This document shows, piece after piece, positions 17,426 through 25,643 of a stretch of DNA of 64,000 bases. The notes beneath the pieces were generated by a model, which was not told the origin of the DNA, searched no databases, and saw only the letters and a program-made list of their open reading frames with translations. This DNA comes from Pseudomonas sp. Irchel s3h14 (GTDB lineage Bacteria > Pseudomonadota > Gammaproteobacteria > Pseudomonadales > Pseudomonadaceae). The translations under genes and the position numbers were made by a program. The stretch is taken from the NCBI RefSeq assembly GCF_900187425.1, contig NZ_FYDJ01000012.1, positions 1 to 64,000 of the forward strand, read 5' to 3'. How positions within the stretch are numbered: the stretch's first letter is position 1; the number at the start of each line of letters is the position of its first letter.

Positions 17426-17612
17426 CGTTCGCTACTAAACGTAAGGGTGGCAGCTGTGCACAGGTTAGTAGACCGATGAGCCAAGAAATCGGCGCGCCGA
17501 AGCGCCCTGCACACAACCGCCATCAAATGCGGGCATGGGCTGCCTGCTAGATAGAGACGTTGTGCGTCTTGACATCGACGGGCTACTAAACCCGATCACT
17601 GATGGGCAGTGA
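17426..17612 (-). promoter_or_regulatory. Structured leader or RNA element upstream of the DUF6124 gene
   Basis: On the minus strand this region holds three short hairpins: CGGG-TTTAGTAG-CCCG (17579-17594), GGT-CTACTA-ACC (17463-17474) and CGTT-TAGTAGCG-AACG (17426-17441). The middle loop is the exact complement of UAGUAG in the two outer loops. In between lie a UUCG-capped GC hairpin (17491-17507), an ATCGG/CCGAT hairpin (17473-17492) and, at the 5' end, TCACTG-CCCAT-CAGTGA (17596-17612). The layout suggests a folded RNA with loop-loop contacts before the start codon. I remember similar leaders before other genes of this family, not verified here. Confidence 0.55.
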
Positions 17613-17932
17613 CAGGAACCAAGTTACCGACCACCCCCAAGGCGCACAAGCCGGCGAATTCTGGCGTAGCTGTAGGCAACGACGCAAGGTGTTGTAGCTT
17701 GCAGGAAGTAACCTTGAGCCGTTTTCAACAAGTGCTGTCGAGCGGTGTTTAATTTCCGGAATTGTTGGGAAGAAACGATGTTCGACAACCATTCGGCTTC
17801 TGGCGACAAGACGCGCATCAACATGCCTAACTATTTTTGTAGGACAAGCCTGAAACACTCTTCAGAAAACATCCCCCAAGCCGATGGCTAGGCTGCATGC
17901 CGCTTTTTATCCCTGTCCATCGGTGTATCCCC
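17613..17932. other. Intergenic stretch before the PAS chemoreceptor gene
   Basis: About 320 bases between the DUF6124 leader and the divergent chemoreceptor gene. It should carry the promoters of both. Short frames occur on the minus strand, but none has a ribosome-binding site or family look. No repeat or RNA gene was seen. Confidence 0.5.
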
Positions 17933-19249
17933 ATGTTCAACAAACGCTTGAAGCAGGAGCTGTCGGCTCTTCGCGAAGAACTCTCCAGCCTCCAGCAAGT
18001 GAAGGAAAGTCTGGAAAGCGAGATGCTGGTCCTGACCCTCGACACCGATGGGCGGATTCAATCGGTCAACCAGAACTTCATCGGCGAGATGCTTTACAAA
18101 AGCAGCGACCTGATAGGGCGACACATCGAAGACATCGTCCCGGCCCATGTGAAGCCGGACGAATTCCACCAGCGCTTCAAGGTCGCGTTGACCCGTGGCG
18201 AGCACTTTGCCGGCACGGTGCGTTTGTTGCGCGGCAATGGTCAGGAGGCCTGGCTGCGCTCGATCGTGCAGCCGGTTCGGTCCGCGGACGGCCGGATCAA
18301 GCACTTCTCGATTTACTCCAGTGACCTGACCCGCACCATCGAGGCGTCTCGTGAGCATGAGAACCTGATCGGTGCGCTTGTGCGTTCCACGGCGGTGATC
18401 GAGTTCGACCTCAATGGCAACGTGCTGGCGGCCAACGAACGGTTCCTCAGCGGCATGGGTTACAGCCTGGCGCAGATCAAGGGCAAACATCACCGCATGT
18501 TCTGCGAACCCGAGGAATACAACAGCACCACGTACCAGGACTTCTGGCGTCGCCTGAATGCAGGCGAGTTCGTCGCCGCTCGTTTCAAGCGCATCGACAG
18601 CCACGGTCGCGTGGTCTGGCTGGAGGCTTCCTACAACCCGGTGGTCGATGCCAACAACAAGCTCTACAAAGTGGTGAAGTTCGCCACGGTAATTACCGAT
18701 CAGGTCAATCAGGAGCAAGCCGTCGCCGAAGCGGCCAACATTGCCTACAGCACCTCGCAGCAAACCGACAGCAGCGCGCAGCGCGGTAACGCCGTGGTGA
18801 CTCAGGCGGTCAATGTGATGCGTGACCTTGCCACGCACATGCAGGCCGCCGGTGAAGGCATCGAAGCGCTGAACGAGCAGTCGCTGGTGATCGGAACCAT
18901 CGTCAAAACCATCAGCGGGATTGCCGAACAGACCAACCTGCTGGCGCTCAACGCGGCCATCGAAGCGGCTCGGGCCGGGGAACAGGGGCGTGGTTTCGCG
19001 GTGGTGGCGGATGAGGTCCGGCAATTGGCTTCGCGCACCAGCCAGGCAACCGATGAGATTGTCGGTGTAGTGCGTCAGAACCAGGACATGGCGCGCAACG
19101 CCGTGGCGCTGATGACCGAGGGTAAACTCCAGGCTGAACAGGGGCTGGCGCTGGCGGCAGAGGCGGGGACGGTGATTGTCGAGATTCAGGACGGTGCACA
19201 GAAAGTGGTGAACGCGGTCGGGCAGTTTGCCAATCAGTTGGCGACTTGA
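17933..19249 (+). CDS. Soluble PAS-PAS methyl-accepting chemotaxis protein, BdlA-like
   Basis: A 438-residue cytoplasmic receptor without membrane segments. A short coiled coil (residues 1-30) precedes two PAS domains (about 30-130 and 150-250), then a methyl-accepting signalling domain whose hairpin tip contains NLLALNAAIEAARAGEQGRG. Size and order match P. aeruginosa BdlA (biofilm dispersion) and related soluble Aer-like receptors. PAS domains may bind heme or FAD and report redox or energy state; the ligand is not visible. The ATG at 17933 begins the BdlA-like MFNKRLKQEL. Confidence 0.88.
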   Translation: MFNKRLKQELSALREELSSLQQVKESLESEMLVLTLDTDGRIQSVNQNFIGEMLYKSSDLIGRHIEDIVPAHVKPDEFHQRFKVALTRGEHFAGTVRLLRGNGQEAWLRSIVQPVRSADGRIKHFSIYSSDLTRTIEASREHENLIGALVRSTAVIEFDLNGNVLAANERFLSGMGYSLAQIKGKHHRMFCEPEEYNSTTYQDFWRRLNAGEFVAARFKRIDSHGRVVWLEASYNPVVDANNKLYKVVKFATVITDQVNQEQAVAEAANIAYSTSQQTDSSAQRGNAVVTQAVNVMRDLATHMQAAGEGIEALNEQSLVIGTIVKTISGIAEQTNLLALNAAIEAARAGEQGRGFAVVADEVRQLASRTSQATDEIVGVVRQNQDMARNAVALMTEGKLQAEQGLALAAEAGTVIVEIQDGAQKVVNAVGQFANQLAT

Positions 19250-19306
19250 TGCCTGCCTTCGCGGCGTAAATCGCTACAATCGGCGATTTCCCCAGGAGCA
19301 GCCATC

Positions 19307-19906
19307 ATGAGCGTTTCTCACCGCCGTCCGGTTCCCTTGTCCAAGGCGTATCGATTGCTCAATCATGGCCCGACCGTGCTGGTCAGCGCGGCTCATGATG
19401 GCCAGCGCAACATCATGGCGGCGGCCTGGGCCATGCCGCTGGATTTCGAGCCGCCGAAAATTGCCGTGGTGCTGGACAAGTCCACCTGGACACGACAATT
19501 GCTGGAGTCTTCGGGCACGTTTGTGCTGAATGTTCCCTGCGCCGCCCAGGCCGATATCGTCCAGACCGTTGGCTCGACGTCCGGCCTGGAATTGACCCGG
19601 GACCAAGGCCGGGACAAGTTCCAGGTCTATGGCTTGACGACCTTCAGCGCTGAATTGATCGATGCGCCGATGCTCGAAGGCTGCGTCGCCTGGCTGGAAT
19701 GCCGACTGCTGCCGGAGCCCGGCAATCACCAGCAGTACGATCTGTTCCTGGCCGAAGTGATTGCCGCTCAGGCAGACGAGCGCGTGTTCAGTGACGGTCG
19801 CTGGCACTTCGAAGGGCAAGACGCGTTGCGCACCTTGCACCATGTGGCTGGCGGGCATTTCCTGAAAATCGGCGATCCAGTGGACGGCAAAACCTTGCAG
19901 CCATAA
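19307..19906 (+). CDS. Flavin reductase-like (FMN-binding) protein
   Basis: A 199-residue member of the flavin reductase-like, FMN-binding split-barrel family (NIMAAAWAMPLDFEPPKIAVV and the TFVLNVP segment are typical). It probably uses or supplies reduced FMN, but no partner monooxygenase gene is adjacent, so the reaction is open. The ATG has AGGAG (19293-19297) 9 bases before it. Confidence 0.8.
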   Translation: MSVSHRRPVPLSKAYRLLNHGPTVLVSAAHDGQRNIMAAAWAMPLDFEPPKIAVVLDKSTWTRQLLESSGTFVLNVPCAAQADIVQTVGSTSGLELTRDQGRDKFQVYGLTTFSAELIDAPMLEGCVAWLECRLLPEPGNHQQYDLFLAEVIAAQADERVFSDGRWHFEGQDALRTLHHVAGGHFLKIGDPVDGKTLQP

Positions 19907-19918
19907 GCAGCCGGCCTT

Positions 19919-20287
19919 TCACACCCAGACGTCATTCTGCGCAGTGCGCTCGCCACCTTCGTTACCCGTGTTCAGCACACCCTTGGGCTCGATCAGCAGG
20001 AGTTTCACCTCCTGCTCGGCGAACGGTTTGTGCTCGACACCCTTTGACACCACATACATTTCACCGGCGTTCACCAGCACGTGACCATCGCGAAAGTCGA
20101 TGCGCAGTTGCCCTTCGAGGACGATGAAGGTTTCGTCGGTATCAAGGTGATCGTGCCAGATGAAATCCCCCAGCAGTTTCACTACCTTGAACTGGTAGTC
20201 GTTCATTTCGGCGATGACCCGAGGCGTCCAGTACGGGTCGATCCTGGCGATTTTTTCAGCGAAGTTCAGGCTTTCGTAAGCTTTCAT
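19919..20287 (-). CDS. Small single-domain cupin protein
   Basis: A 122-residue cupin. The first motif is present as HDHLDTDETFIVLEGQ (metal ligands likely H, H and E) and the second as the G-E-MYVVSKGVEHKP segment with its histidine. These proteins bind a metal and may act as small enzymes or sensors. It converges on the flavin reductase gene; the next gene upstream on the same strand is an AraC regulator 76 bases away. Confidence 0.82.
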   Translation of the reverse strand: MKAYESLNFAEKIARIDPYWTPRVIAEMNDYQFKVVKLLGDFIWHDHLDTDETFIVLEGQLRIDFRDGHVLVNAGEMYVVSKGVEHKPFAEQEVKLLLIEPKGVLNTGNEGGERTAQNDVWV

Positions 20288-20363
20288 GAAGCAGCTCTCG
20301 TGGTTGATCGTGCATCCACGATAGCCGGCACATCGGCGTGCTTCTTGAACGATTGTGCGTGGC

Positions 20364-21173
20364 TCAGCGGCGGTGCATTTTCATCCAGCGGGCTGGCGAC
20401 AGGCCGTAGGTTTTACTGAACTGCCGGGTCATGTGGCTCTGATCGGTGAAGCCGGCGATCAGCGCAGCGCTGACCAGTGACTGGCCCTGAATCAGCAGCG
20501 AGCGGACCAGGTCGAGGCGGCGCATGGTCAGGTATCGATAAGGGCTGGTGCCGAACAACAGGCGAAAATCCCGCGACAGACTCCAGCGATCGCGGCCGCT
20601 GTGTTGCGCCAGTTCTTCCAGCGTCACGGTGCGATCCAGCGCGCTGTGGATGAATTCCCGCGCGCGTTCGGCGGCCACGTAGTCGAAGCTCTGGCGAGTG
20701 GCAGGCACTCCGGAAACGCTGTTCAAGGCTTGTGCCAGATCGAACAGCGCATCCTGCTCTTCCAGAGGATCGAGGGGGCAATCGAGGCTTCGCAGCAGCA
20801 CGGCGGTCGCGGCGAACAACCGTGGATCGGCCGACAGGCCGGTCTTGATAAATGGCAACGGCTGCCCACCGAGCATCTGCTGGATCAGTGCCGGCTCGAT
20901 GTACATCATTCGGTACTGGAACCCGGTCTCGGTGCCGGCTTCGCCATCGTGAACTTCGTCCGGGTGCAGCACCATGGTCCCGCCCGGCAGACTGTGGCGC
21001 CAGCCACCGCGGTACTGAAAACTCTGCACACCGGCCAGTGTGTGGCCGATGGCGTAGGTGTCGTGGCGGTGAAGGTCGTAGCCGTGGCCTGCAAAAAACG
21101 CCTCGAAACGCTGAAGCCCGCCGACGTCGGGCGCGCGGTGGAACCAGTCGATGGGGGGCATGTGCTTGGCCAT
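20364..21173 (-). CDS. AraC-family transcriptional regulator
   Basis: A 269-residue regulator with an N-terminal cupin-like sensing domain (residues about 20-90) and a C-terminal pair of helix-turn-helix motifs (about 170-265; SLVSAALIAGFTDQSHMTRQ is the second). This layout is typical of regulators of a neighbouring transporter. The divergent gene at 21324 encodes a LysE-type exporter, a likely target; the cupin gene downstream may be another. Confidence 0.88.
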   Translation of the reverse strand: MAKHMPPIDWFHRAPDVGGLQRFEAFFAGHGYDLHRHDTYAIGHTLAGVQSFQYRGGWRHSLPGGTMVLHPDEVHDGEAGTETGFQYRMMYIEPALIQQMLGGQPLPFIKTGLSADPRLFAATAVLLRSLDCPLDPLEEQDALFDLAQALNSVSGVPATRQSFDYVAAERAREFIHSALDRTVTLEELAQHSGRDRWSLSRDFRLLFGTSPYRYLTMRRLDLVRSLLIQGQSLVSAALIAGFTDQSHMTRQFSKTYGLSPARWMKMHRR

Positions 21174-21323
21174 GGTGGTGTTGCCTTGAACTCGATGCTG
21201 AACACGTTACCCCACTGACCAACCGCCTGTCTGCTGCCGTTCGAATCACCCGGCGGGTAGAAAATCCCGGACTAATGTTGCAAGGTGTTGCATATTTTTT
21301 AAGCCACGAAGGCGCCCCACATT

Positions 21324-21965
21324 ATGGAAATGTCCCACCTGAGTTACGCCGCTCCGTTGTTGTCGTTGGCGCTGTTGTGGACGGTTGCAGTGGTGACGCC
21401 GGGGCCGAACTTCTTCAACACCGCGCAACTGGCTGCCAGTTGCTCCCGGCGCCACGGGGTTGTCGCCGCACTCGGCGTGGCCACGGGCACGGTGCTGTGG
21501 GGGTTGGCGGGTGGCCTGGGCATCAAGTCGCTGTTCAGCGCTGCGCCGACGCTCTACCTGAGCTTCAAGATTGCCGGCGGTTGTTACCTGATCTATCTGG
21601 GATTGAAGCAGTTCAAGCGCAAACCACCGAGTGTGCCGGGCGATAGCCACTCGCTGAACGGAGCAGGTCGCACGCTGCTATCGGCTTATGGCCGGGGCTT
21701 TGTGGGCAACATGACCAATCCCAAGGCAGCGCTGTTCGTCGCTACTATTTTCGCCACGGCCATGCCGGCCTCGCCGCCACCGATGTTGCTGGCGCTGGCC
21801 GTGCTGACCATGGCGACCTTGTCATTCAGTTGGTATTGCAGCGTGGCGCTGCTGTTCGCCAGCCGTCGGGTTGCGGGTGCCTATGATCGTTCGCGTAAAT
21901 GGCTGGATCGCTTCGCCGGTAGTTGCTATCTGTTGTTCGGCGCACATCTGGTGGCCAATCGTTGA
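21324..21965 (+). CDS. LysE/RhtB-family amino acid exporter
   Basis: A 213-residue inner-membrane protein with about six hydrophobic segments and the family start ATPGPNFF-like VTPGPNFFNTAQLA near residue 26, plus FVGNMTNPKAALF in the middle. It exports amino acids or related compounds. It is divergent from the AraC regulator gene (150-base gap), suggesting control by it, and 10 bases before ddl. Confidence 0.88.
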   Translation: MEMSHLSYAAPLLSLALLWTVAVVTPGPNFFNTAQLAASCSRRHGVVAALGVATGTVLWGLAGGLGIKSLFSAAPTLYLSFKIAGGCYLIYLGLKQFKRKPPSVPGDSHSLNGAGRTLLSAYGRGFVGNMTNPKAALFVATIFATAMPASPPPMLLALAVLTMATLSFSWYCSVALLFASRRVAGAYDRSRKWLDRFAGSCYLLFGAHLVANR

Positions 21966-21975
21966 GGAGTTCTGA

Positions 21976-23070
21976 ATGAGCAAACTGCGGGTAGGCATTA
22001 TTTTTGGCGGTCGTTCGGCCGAACACGAAGTGTCGCTGCAATCGGCGAAAAACATCGTCGATGCGCTGGATCGTTCGCGCTTCGAGCCGGTGCTGATCGG
22101 CATCGACAAGCAAGGTCACTGGCATCTGAACGACCCTTCGAACTTCCTGCTCAACCAGGAAAACCCGGCCCTGATTGCTCTTAACCAGTCCAACCGTGAA
22201 CTGGCCGTCGTGCCGGGCAAGGTCAGTCAGCAATTGGTGGAAACCTCCAGTCAGGAAATGCTGGGGCACGTCGACGTGATCTTCCCGATCGTCCACGGCA
22301 CCCTGGGCGAAGACGGTTGCCTGCAAGGTTTGCTGCGTATGGCCGATCTGCCGTTTGTCGGCTCCGACGTGCTCGGTTCGGCCGTCTGCATGGACAAGGA
22401 CATCAGCAAGCGCCTGCTGCGTGACGCCGGGTTGGCGGTCACGCCGTTTGTCACCCTGACCCGCGCCACCGCGGCGCGTACCGGATTCGCCGAGGTGCAA
22501 GGCAAACTCGGTCTGCCATTGTTCGTCAAACCGGCAAACCAGGGATCTTCCGTGGGCGTGAGCAAGGTGAATGACGAAGCCGAGTACGCGGCAGCAGTAG
22601 AACTGGCCCTCGGTTTCGATGAGAAAGTCCTGGTCGAGTCCGCCGTCAGCGGTCGCGAGATTGAATGCGCAGTGCTCGGCAACGAAAACGCCATCGCCAG
22701 CGGTTGTGGCGAGATCGTGGTGCGCAGCGGGTTTTACTCATACGACAGCAAATACATCGATGCTCAAGCGGCGGAAGTGGTGGTGCCGGCTAACATCAGC
22801 ATCGAAGCCAGTGAACGCATCCGTGCCCTGGCCGTCGAGGCGTTTCAGGTGTTGGGCTGTTCCGGGCTGGCGCGGGTCGACGTGTTCCTGACCGACAGCG
22901 GCGAAGTGCTGATCAATGAGATCAACTCGTTACCCGGCTTCACCCGCATCAGCATGTACCCCAAGTTATGGCAGGCCACCGGTATGACTTACAGCGAGCT
23001 GGTCAGCCGTTTGATCGAGCTGGCGCTGGAGAAGCATCAGGTGCGACAGGCGCTGAAGATCTCTCGCTAG
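21976..23070 (+). CDS. ddlA: D-alanine--D-alanine ligase (DdlA type)
   Basis: A 364-residue ATP-grasp ligase. The N-terminal GGRSAEHEVSLQSA motif, the KPANQGSSVGVSKV glycine-rich loop and the C-terminal INEINSLPGFTRISMYP segment are diagnostic. It makes the D-Ala-D-Ala dipeptide for peptidoglycan. The length and single-gene setting fit the DdlA form; DdlB normally lies in the mur-fts cluster. GAGG lies just before the start, after the LysE gene. Confidence 0.95.
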   Translation: MSKLRVGIIFGGRSAEHEVSLQSAKNIVDALDRSRFEPVLIGIDKQGHWHLNDPSNFLLNQENPALIALNQSNRELAVVPGKVSQQLVETSSQEMLGHVDVIFPIVHGTLGEDGCLQGLLRMADLPFVGSDVLGSAVCMDKDISKRLLRDAGLAVTPFVTLTRATAARTGFAEVQGKLGLPLFVKPANQGSSVGVSKVNDEAEYAAAVELALGFDEKVLVESAVSGREIECAVLGNENAIASGCGEIVVRSGFYSYDSKYIDAQAAEVVVPANISIEASERIRALAVEAFQVLGCSGLARVDVFLTDSGEVLINEINSLPGFTRISMYPKLWQATGMTYSELVSRLIELALEKHQVRQALKISR

Positions 23071-23092
23071 GCTGAATACGACTGGCACCTGA

Positions 23093-23464
23093 TCAACCCT
23101 GCTTTATCGGCTTGATCAGGCTTTGCGCGGGTATCCCGAACAAATCGTGAAGTTTCCAGATCATCGGAAGCGTCAACGCACGTTTGCCATTGAGCACTTC
23201 ATACACTCGGTTTGTGCGGCCAATGGCGGGTGCGAGGTCAGCAGCAGACAGACCGGACTGCTCCATACGAAACTTGATTGCATCGATCGGATTGGGCAGA
23301 TCCACCGGAAACTGCTTCGATTCATAGGCTTCAATAAGCGTGATCATAATGTCGAAGTAATCACCCTCAGGGGTGCCAGGCTCTGGTTCGTTGTCGAACA
23401 GCGCTGACACGTTCTTAAGGGCTGCACGATAGTCCTCGTCAGTGTGAATGGGGCGAATGTTCAT
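23093..23464 (-). CDS. higA: HigA-type antitoxin, orphan
   Basis: A 123-residue protein with a C-terminal helix-turn-helix (SAADLAPAIGRTNRVYEVLNG, shortened here) and the N-terminal region of the YgjM/HigA group. These repress their own operon and neutralise the HigB ribonuclease. The toxin gene should lie immediately upstream, but only a short C-terminal remnant is left (23468-23545), so the antitoxin is an orphan. The start codon follows the higB stop by 3 bases. Confidence 0.85.
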   Translation of the reverse strand: MNIRPIHTDEDYRAALKNVSALFDNEPEPGTPEGDYFDIMITLIEAYESKQFPVDLPNPIDAIKFRMEQSGLSAADLAPAIGRTNRVYEVLNGKRALTLPMIWKLHDLFGIPAQSLIKPIKQG

Positions 23465-23467
23465 GGG

Positions 23468-23545
23468 TTACTCCATCTCGACGGTATCAGCGTCGATTGC
23501 GTCGTACTGTTTGTGAGTGCCAACTCTATCCAAGAAGCAGTCACT
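23468..23545 (-). pseudogene. higB: C-terminal remnant of a higB toxin gene
   Basis: The 25 codons before the higA start read SDCFLDRVGTHKQYDAID then ADTVEME and stop. VGTHKQYDAID is the conserved C-terminal motif of HigB-like toxins. Further upstream in this frame only a short, unrelated stretch remains before a stop, and then the ggt terminator at 23597. At least three quarters of the toxin is missing, so no active HigB is made. Confidence 0.75.
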
Positions 23546-23596
23546 TGCGGGTAGGAAAAGGCTGCGTGAAATGGCCGATCAGGATTTATCAGGTAT

Positions 23597-23630
23597 AAAA
23601 AAGGGCCTACCTCTCGGTAAGCCCTTGCTC
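23597..23630 (-). terminator. Rho-independent terminator of ggt
   Basis: On the minus strand AAGGGCTTACC and GGTAGGCCCTT form a stem around GAGA and are followed by TTTTTATACC. It lies 16 bases after the ggt stop. Confidence 0.85.
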
Positions 23631-23645
23631 ATTCCCACGTAGGAC

Positions 23646-25478
23646 TCAATCCCCCAACGCTGCCCCCTCACGCCGCGGATCGGCCCCGCCCGCCAACGAC
23701 GCTTTCCCCTGCGCATCCTTCACCCGGACAATCGCCTGGGTCCCGCTGGTCATGTCGATCTCGTTCACACTGTGGCCTTTGTCTTTCAGCGCCTGAATCA
23801 GTGTCGGGCTGAACTGCCCCTGTTCCAGCTCCGTCGGGCCATTGCGGCTGCCGAAGTTGGGCAGGCTGATGGCGGCTTGTGGGTCGAGGTTCCAGTCGAG
23901 CAGGCCGATGGTGGATTTGGCGACGTATTCGATGATCTGCGAGCCGCCGGGGGAGCCGATGGTGGCGAGGAATTCGCCGCTCTGGCGGTCGAAGATCAGC
24001 GTCGGTGCCATGGACGAGCGTGGGCGTTTGCCGGGTTCGATGCGGTTGGCAACCTTCTGGCCATTCTCTTCGGGGATGAACGAGAAGTCGGTCATCTGGT
24101 TGTTCAGCAGGAAACCCTGAACCATCAGGTGCGAGCCAAACGCGGATTCCACGGTGGTGGTCATGGACACGGCGCCGCCTAGATCATCCACCGCCACCAC
24201 TTGCGAGGTGGAGATGCGCAGCGGCGAACGGTCCGGGGCGTAGGCGACCTGAATGCCCGGCGGGGTGCCGGGTTTGGCCGTGCCCATGCTGCGATCGCTG
24301 ATCAGCGCGGCGCGGCTGGCCAGGTAAGTCGGGTCCACCAGACCTTTGACGGGGACGGGCACGAAGTCTGCGTCGGCCACGTACTGTGCGCGGTCGGCGT
24401 AGGCCAGGCGCTCGGCCTCGGAGATCAGGTGAACGGCTTCAGGCGTCGGCTCAACGCCCGCAGGTTGGCTGTTCTTGATCGGTTTGAGTGGCGCCAGGGC
24501 AAAACGCGGGTCACGGGTTTCCAGAGCCTGCAAGGTGCCGAGGATCTGCGCCACGGCGATCCCGCCTGACGACGGTGGCGGCATGCCGCAGACCTGCCAG
24601 CGTTTGTAGTCGGTGCACAGCGGCGCGCGCTCCTTGGCGCTGTAGCCGTTGAGGTCGTTCAGCGACAGGCTGCCGGGGTTGGCGTGGCCTTGAACCTTGG
24701 CGACGATCTCCTGTGCGACGGGGCCTTTGTACAACGCATCCGGTCCTTCCTTGGCGATGCGTTTGAGCACCGCGGCCAGTTCCGGGTTTTTCAGTTGCGT
24801 GCCTGCGGCTTTCGGGCTGCCATCGACGTTCAGGAAATAGGCCGCCATGTCCGGTGAACTTCGTATGGATGAGTCCGAGGCGATCAACCGGTGAAGGCGT
24901 GGCGAGATGGCGAAGCCTTGCTCCGCGAGTTTGACCGCCGGTTCGAACAGCTGCGCCCACGGCAGACGACCGTGTTTCTGATGGGCCAACTCAAGCGCTC
25001 GCAACACGCCCGGTGTCCCCACCGAACGACCGCCAATCTGAGCCTGGGTGAACGGCATTGGTTTGCCGTCGGCTTGCAGGAAAAGCTTCTCGGTGGCGCC
25101 GGCCGGAGCGGTTTCGCGACCGTCATAAGTGCGCACAGCCTTGCCATCCCACAGCACGACAAACGCCCCACCGCCAATGCCCGAGGATTGCGGCTCGACC
25201 AGGGTCAGCACGGCTTGCATCGCAATCGCGGCATCGATTGCCGAACCGCCCCGACGCAACATCTCCCGCCCGGCCTCGGCCGCCAGCGGATTGGCCGCGG
25301 CCGCCATGTGTTTTGAGGCGTATTGGGTTTGCAGGTCAGCGCGATAACCCGACGCGACTTCCGGCGCAACAGGCAGTGTCGAAGTGGTCGGGGCGCTACA
25401 GGCTGCGAGGGTTAATGCAGCGGTGATCAGCGAAAAGGCTGACAGGCGATAGTGGCTCAAGTGGAAGGTTGAGAACAC
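23646..25478 (-). CDS. ggt: Gamma-glutamyltransferase, lipoprotein-like signal
   Basis: A 610-residue Ntn-hydrolase precursor. It cleaves itself before a catalytic Thr, here T424 in ISTSQVVAVDD, and then hydrolyses or transfers gamma-glutamyl groups of glutathione. The usual TTH or TSH at this point reads TSQ. The signal region ends ALTLAACSAP, a lipobox-like site, so the enzyme may be membrane-anchored in the periplasm. The GTG at 25478 is chosen because GGAG lies 10 bases before it and the signal peptide begins there; an upstream start would add a hydrophilic stretch. The gene is monocistronic with its own terminator. Confidence 0.9.
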   Translation of the reverse strand: MFSTFHLSHYRLSAFSLITAALTLAACSAPTTSTLPVAPEVASGYRADLQTQYASKHMAAAANPLAAEAGREMLRRGGSAIDAAIAMQAVLTLVEPQSSGIGGGAFVVLWDGKAVRTYDGRETAPAGATEKLFLQADGKPMPFTQAQIGGRSVGTPGVLRALELAHQKHGRLPWAQLFEPAVKLAEQGFAISPRLHRLIASDSSIRSSPDMAAYFLNVDGSPKAAGTQLKNPELAAVLKRIAKEGPDALYKGPVAQEIVAKVQGHANPGSLSLNDLNGYSAKERAPLCTDYKRWQVCGMPPPSSGGIAVAQILGTLQALETRDPRFALAPLKPIKNSQPAGVEPTPEAVHLISEAERLAYADRAQYVADADFVPVPVKGLVDPTYLASRAALISDRSMGTAKPGTPPGIQVAYAPDRSPLRISTSQVVAVDDLGGAVSMTTTVESAFGSHLMVQGFLLNNQMTDFSFIPEENGQKVANRIEPGKRPRSSMAPTLIFDRQSGEFLATIGSPGGSQIIEYVAKSTIGLLDWNLDPQAAISLPNFGSRNGPTELEQGQFSPTLIQALKDKGHSVNEIDMTSGTQAIVRVKDAQGKASLAGGADPRREGAALGD

Positions 25479-25643
25479 GTGGGGGGCACTCCGTCCGTGG
25501 GAAAGATCAGGGGACTTTATCGGCCGAAAGGGAGTGACGCAAACCAAGGCCTACAGCAAAGTTGCTTTTGCCCTTCATGACTCCACGGATTTTCTGTAGG
25601 GTCGAGGGCAACAGACTGGCCAGAAGATCAACAAGAGGCAGAC

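Noticed and set aside
17586..17858. 90-codon minus-strand frame upstream of the DUF6124 leader
   Set aside because: No start signal, runs into the structured leader, and has no family features.
20852..21646. 264-codon plus-strand open frame spanning the AraC and LysE starts
   Set aside because: Crosses two convincing genes and their shared promoter region; Arg-rich shadow.
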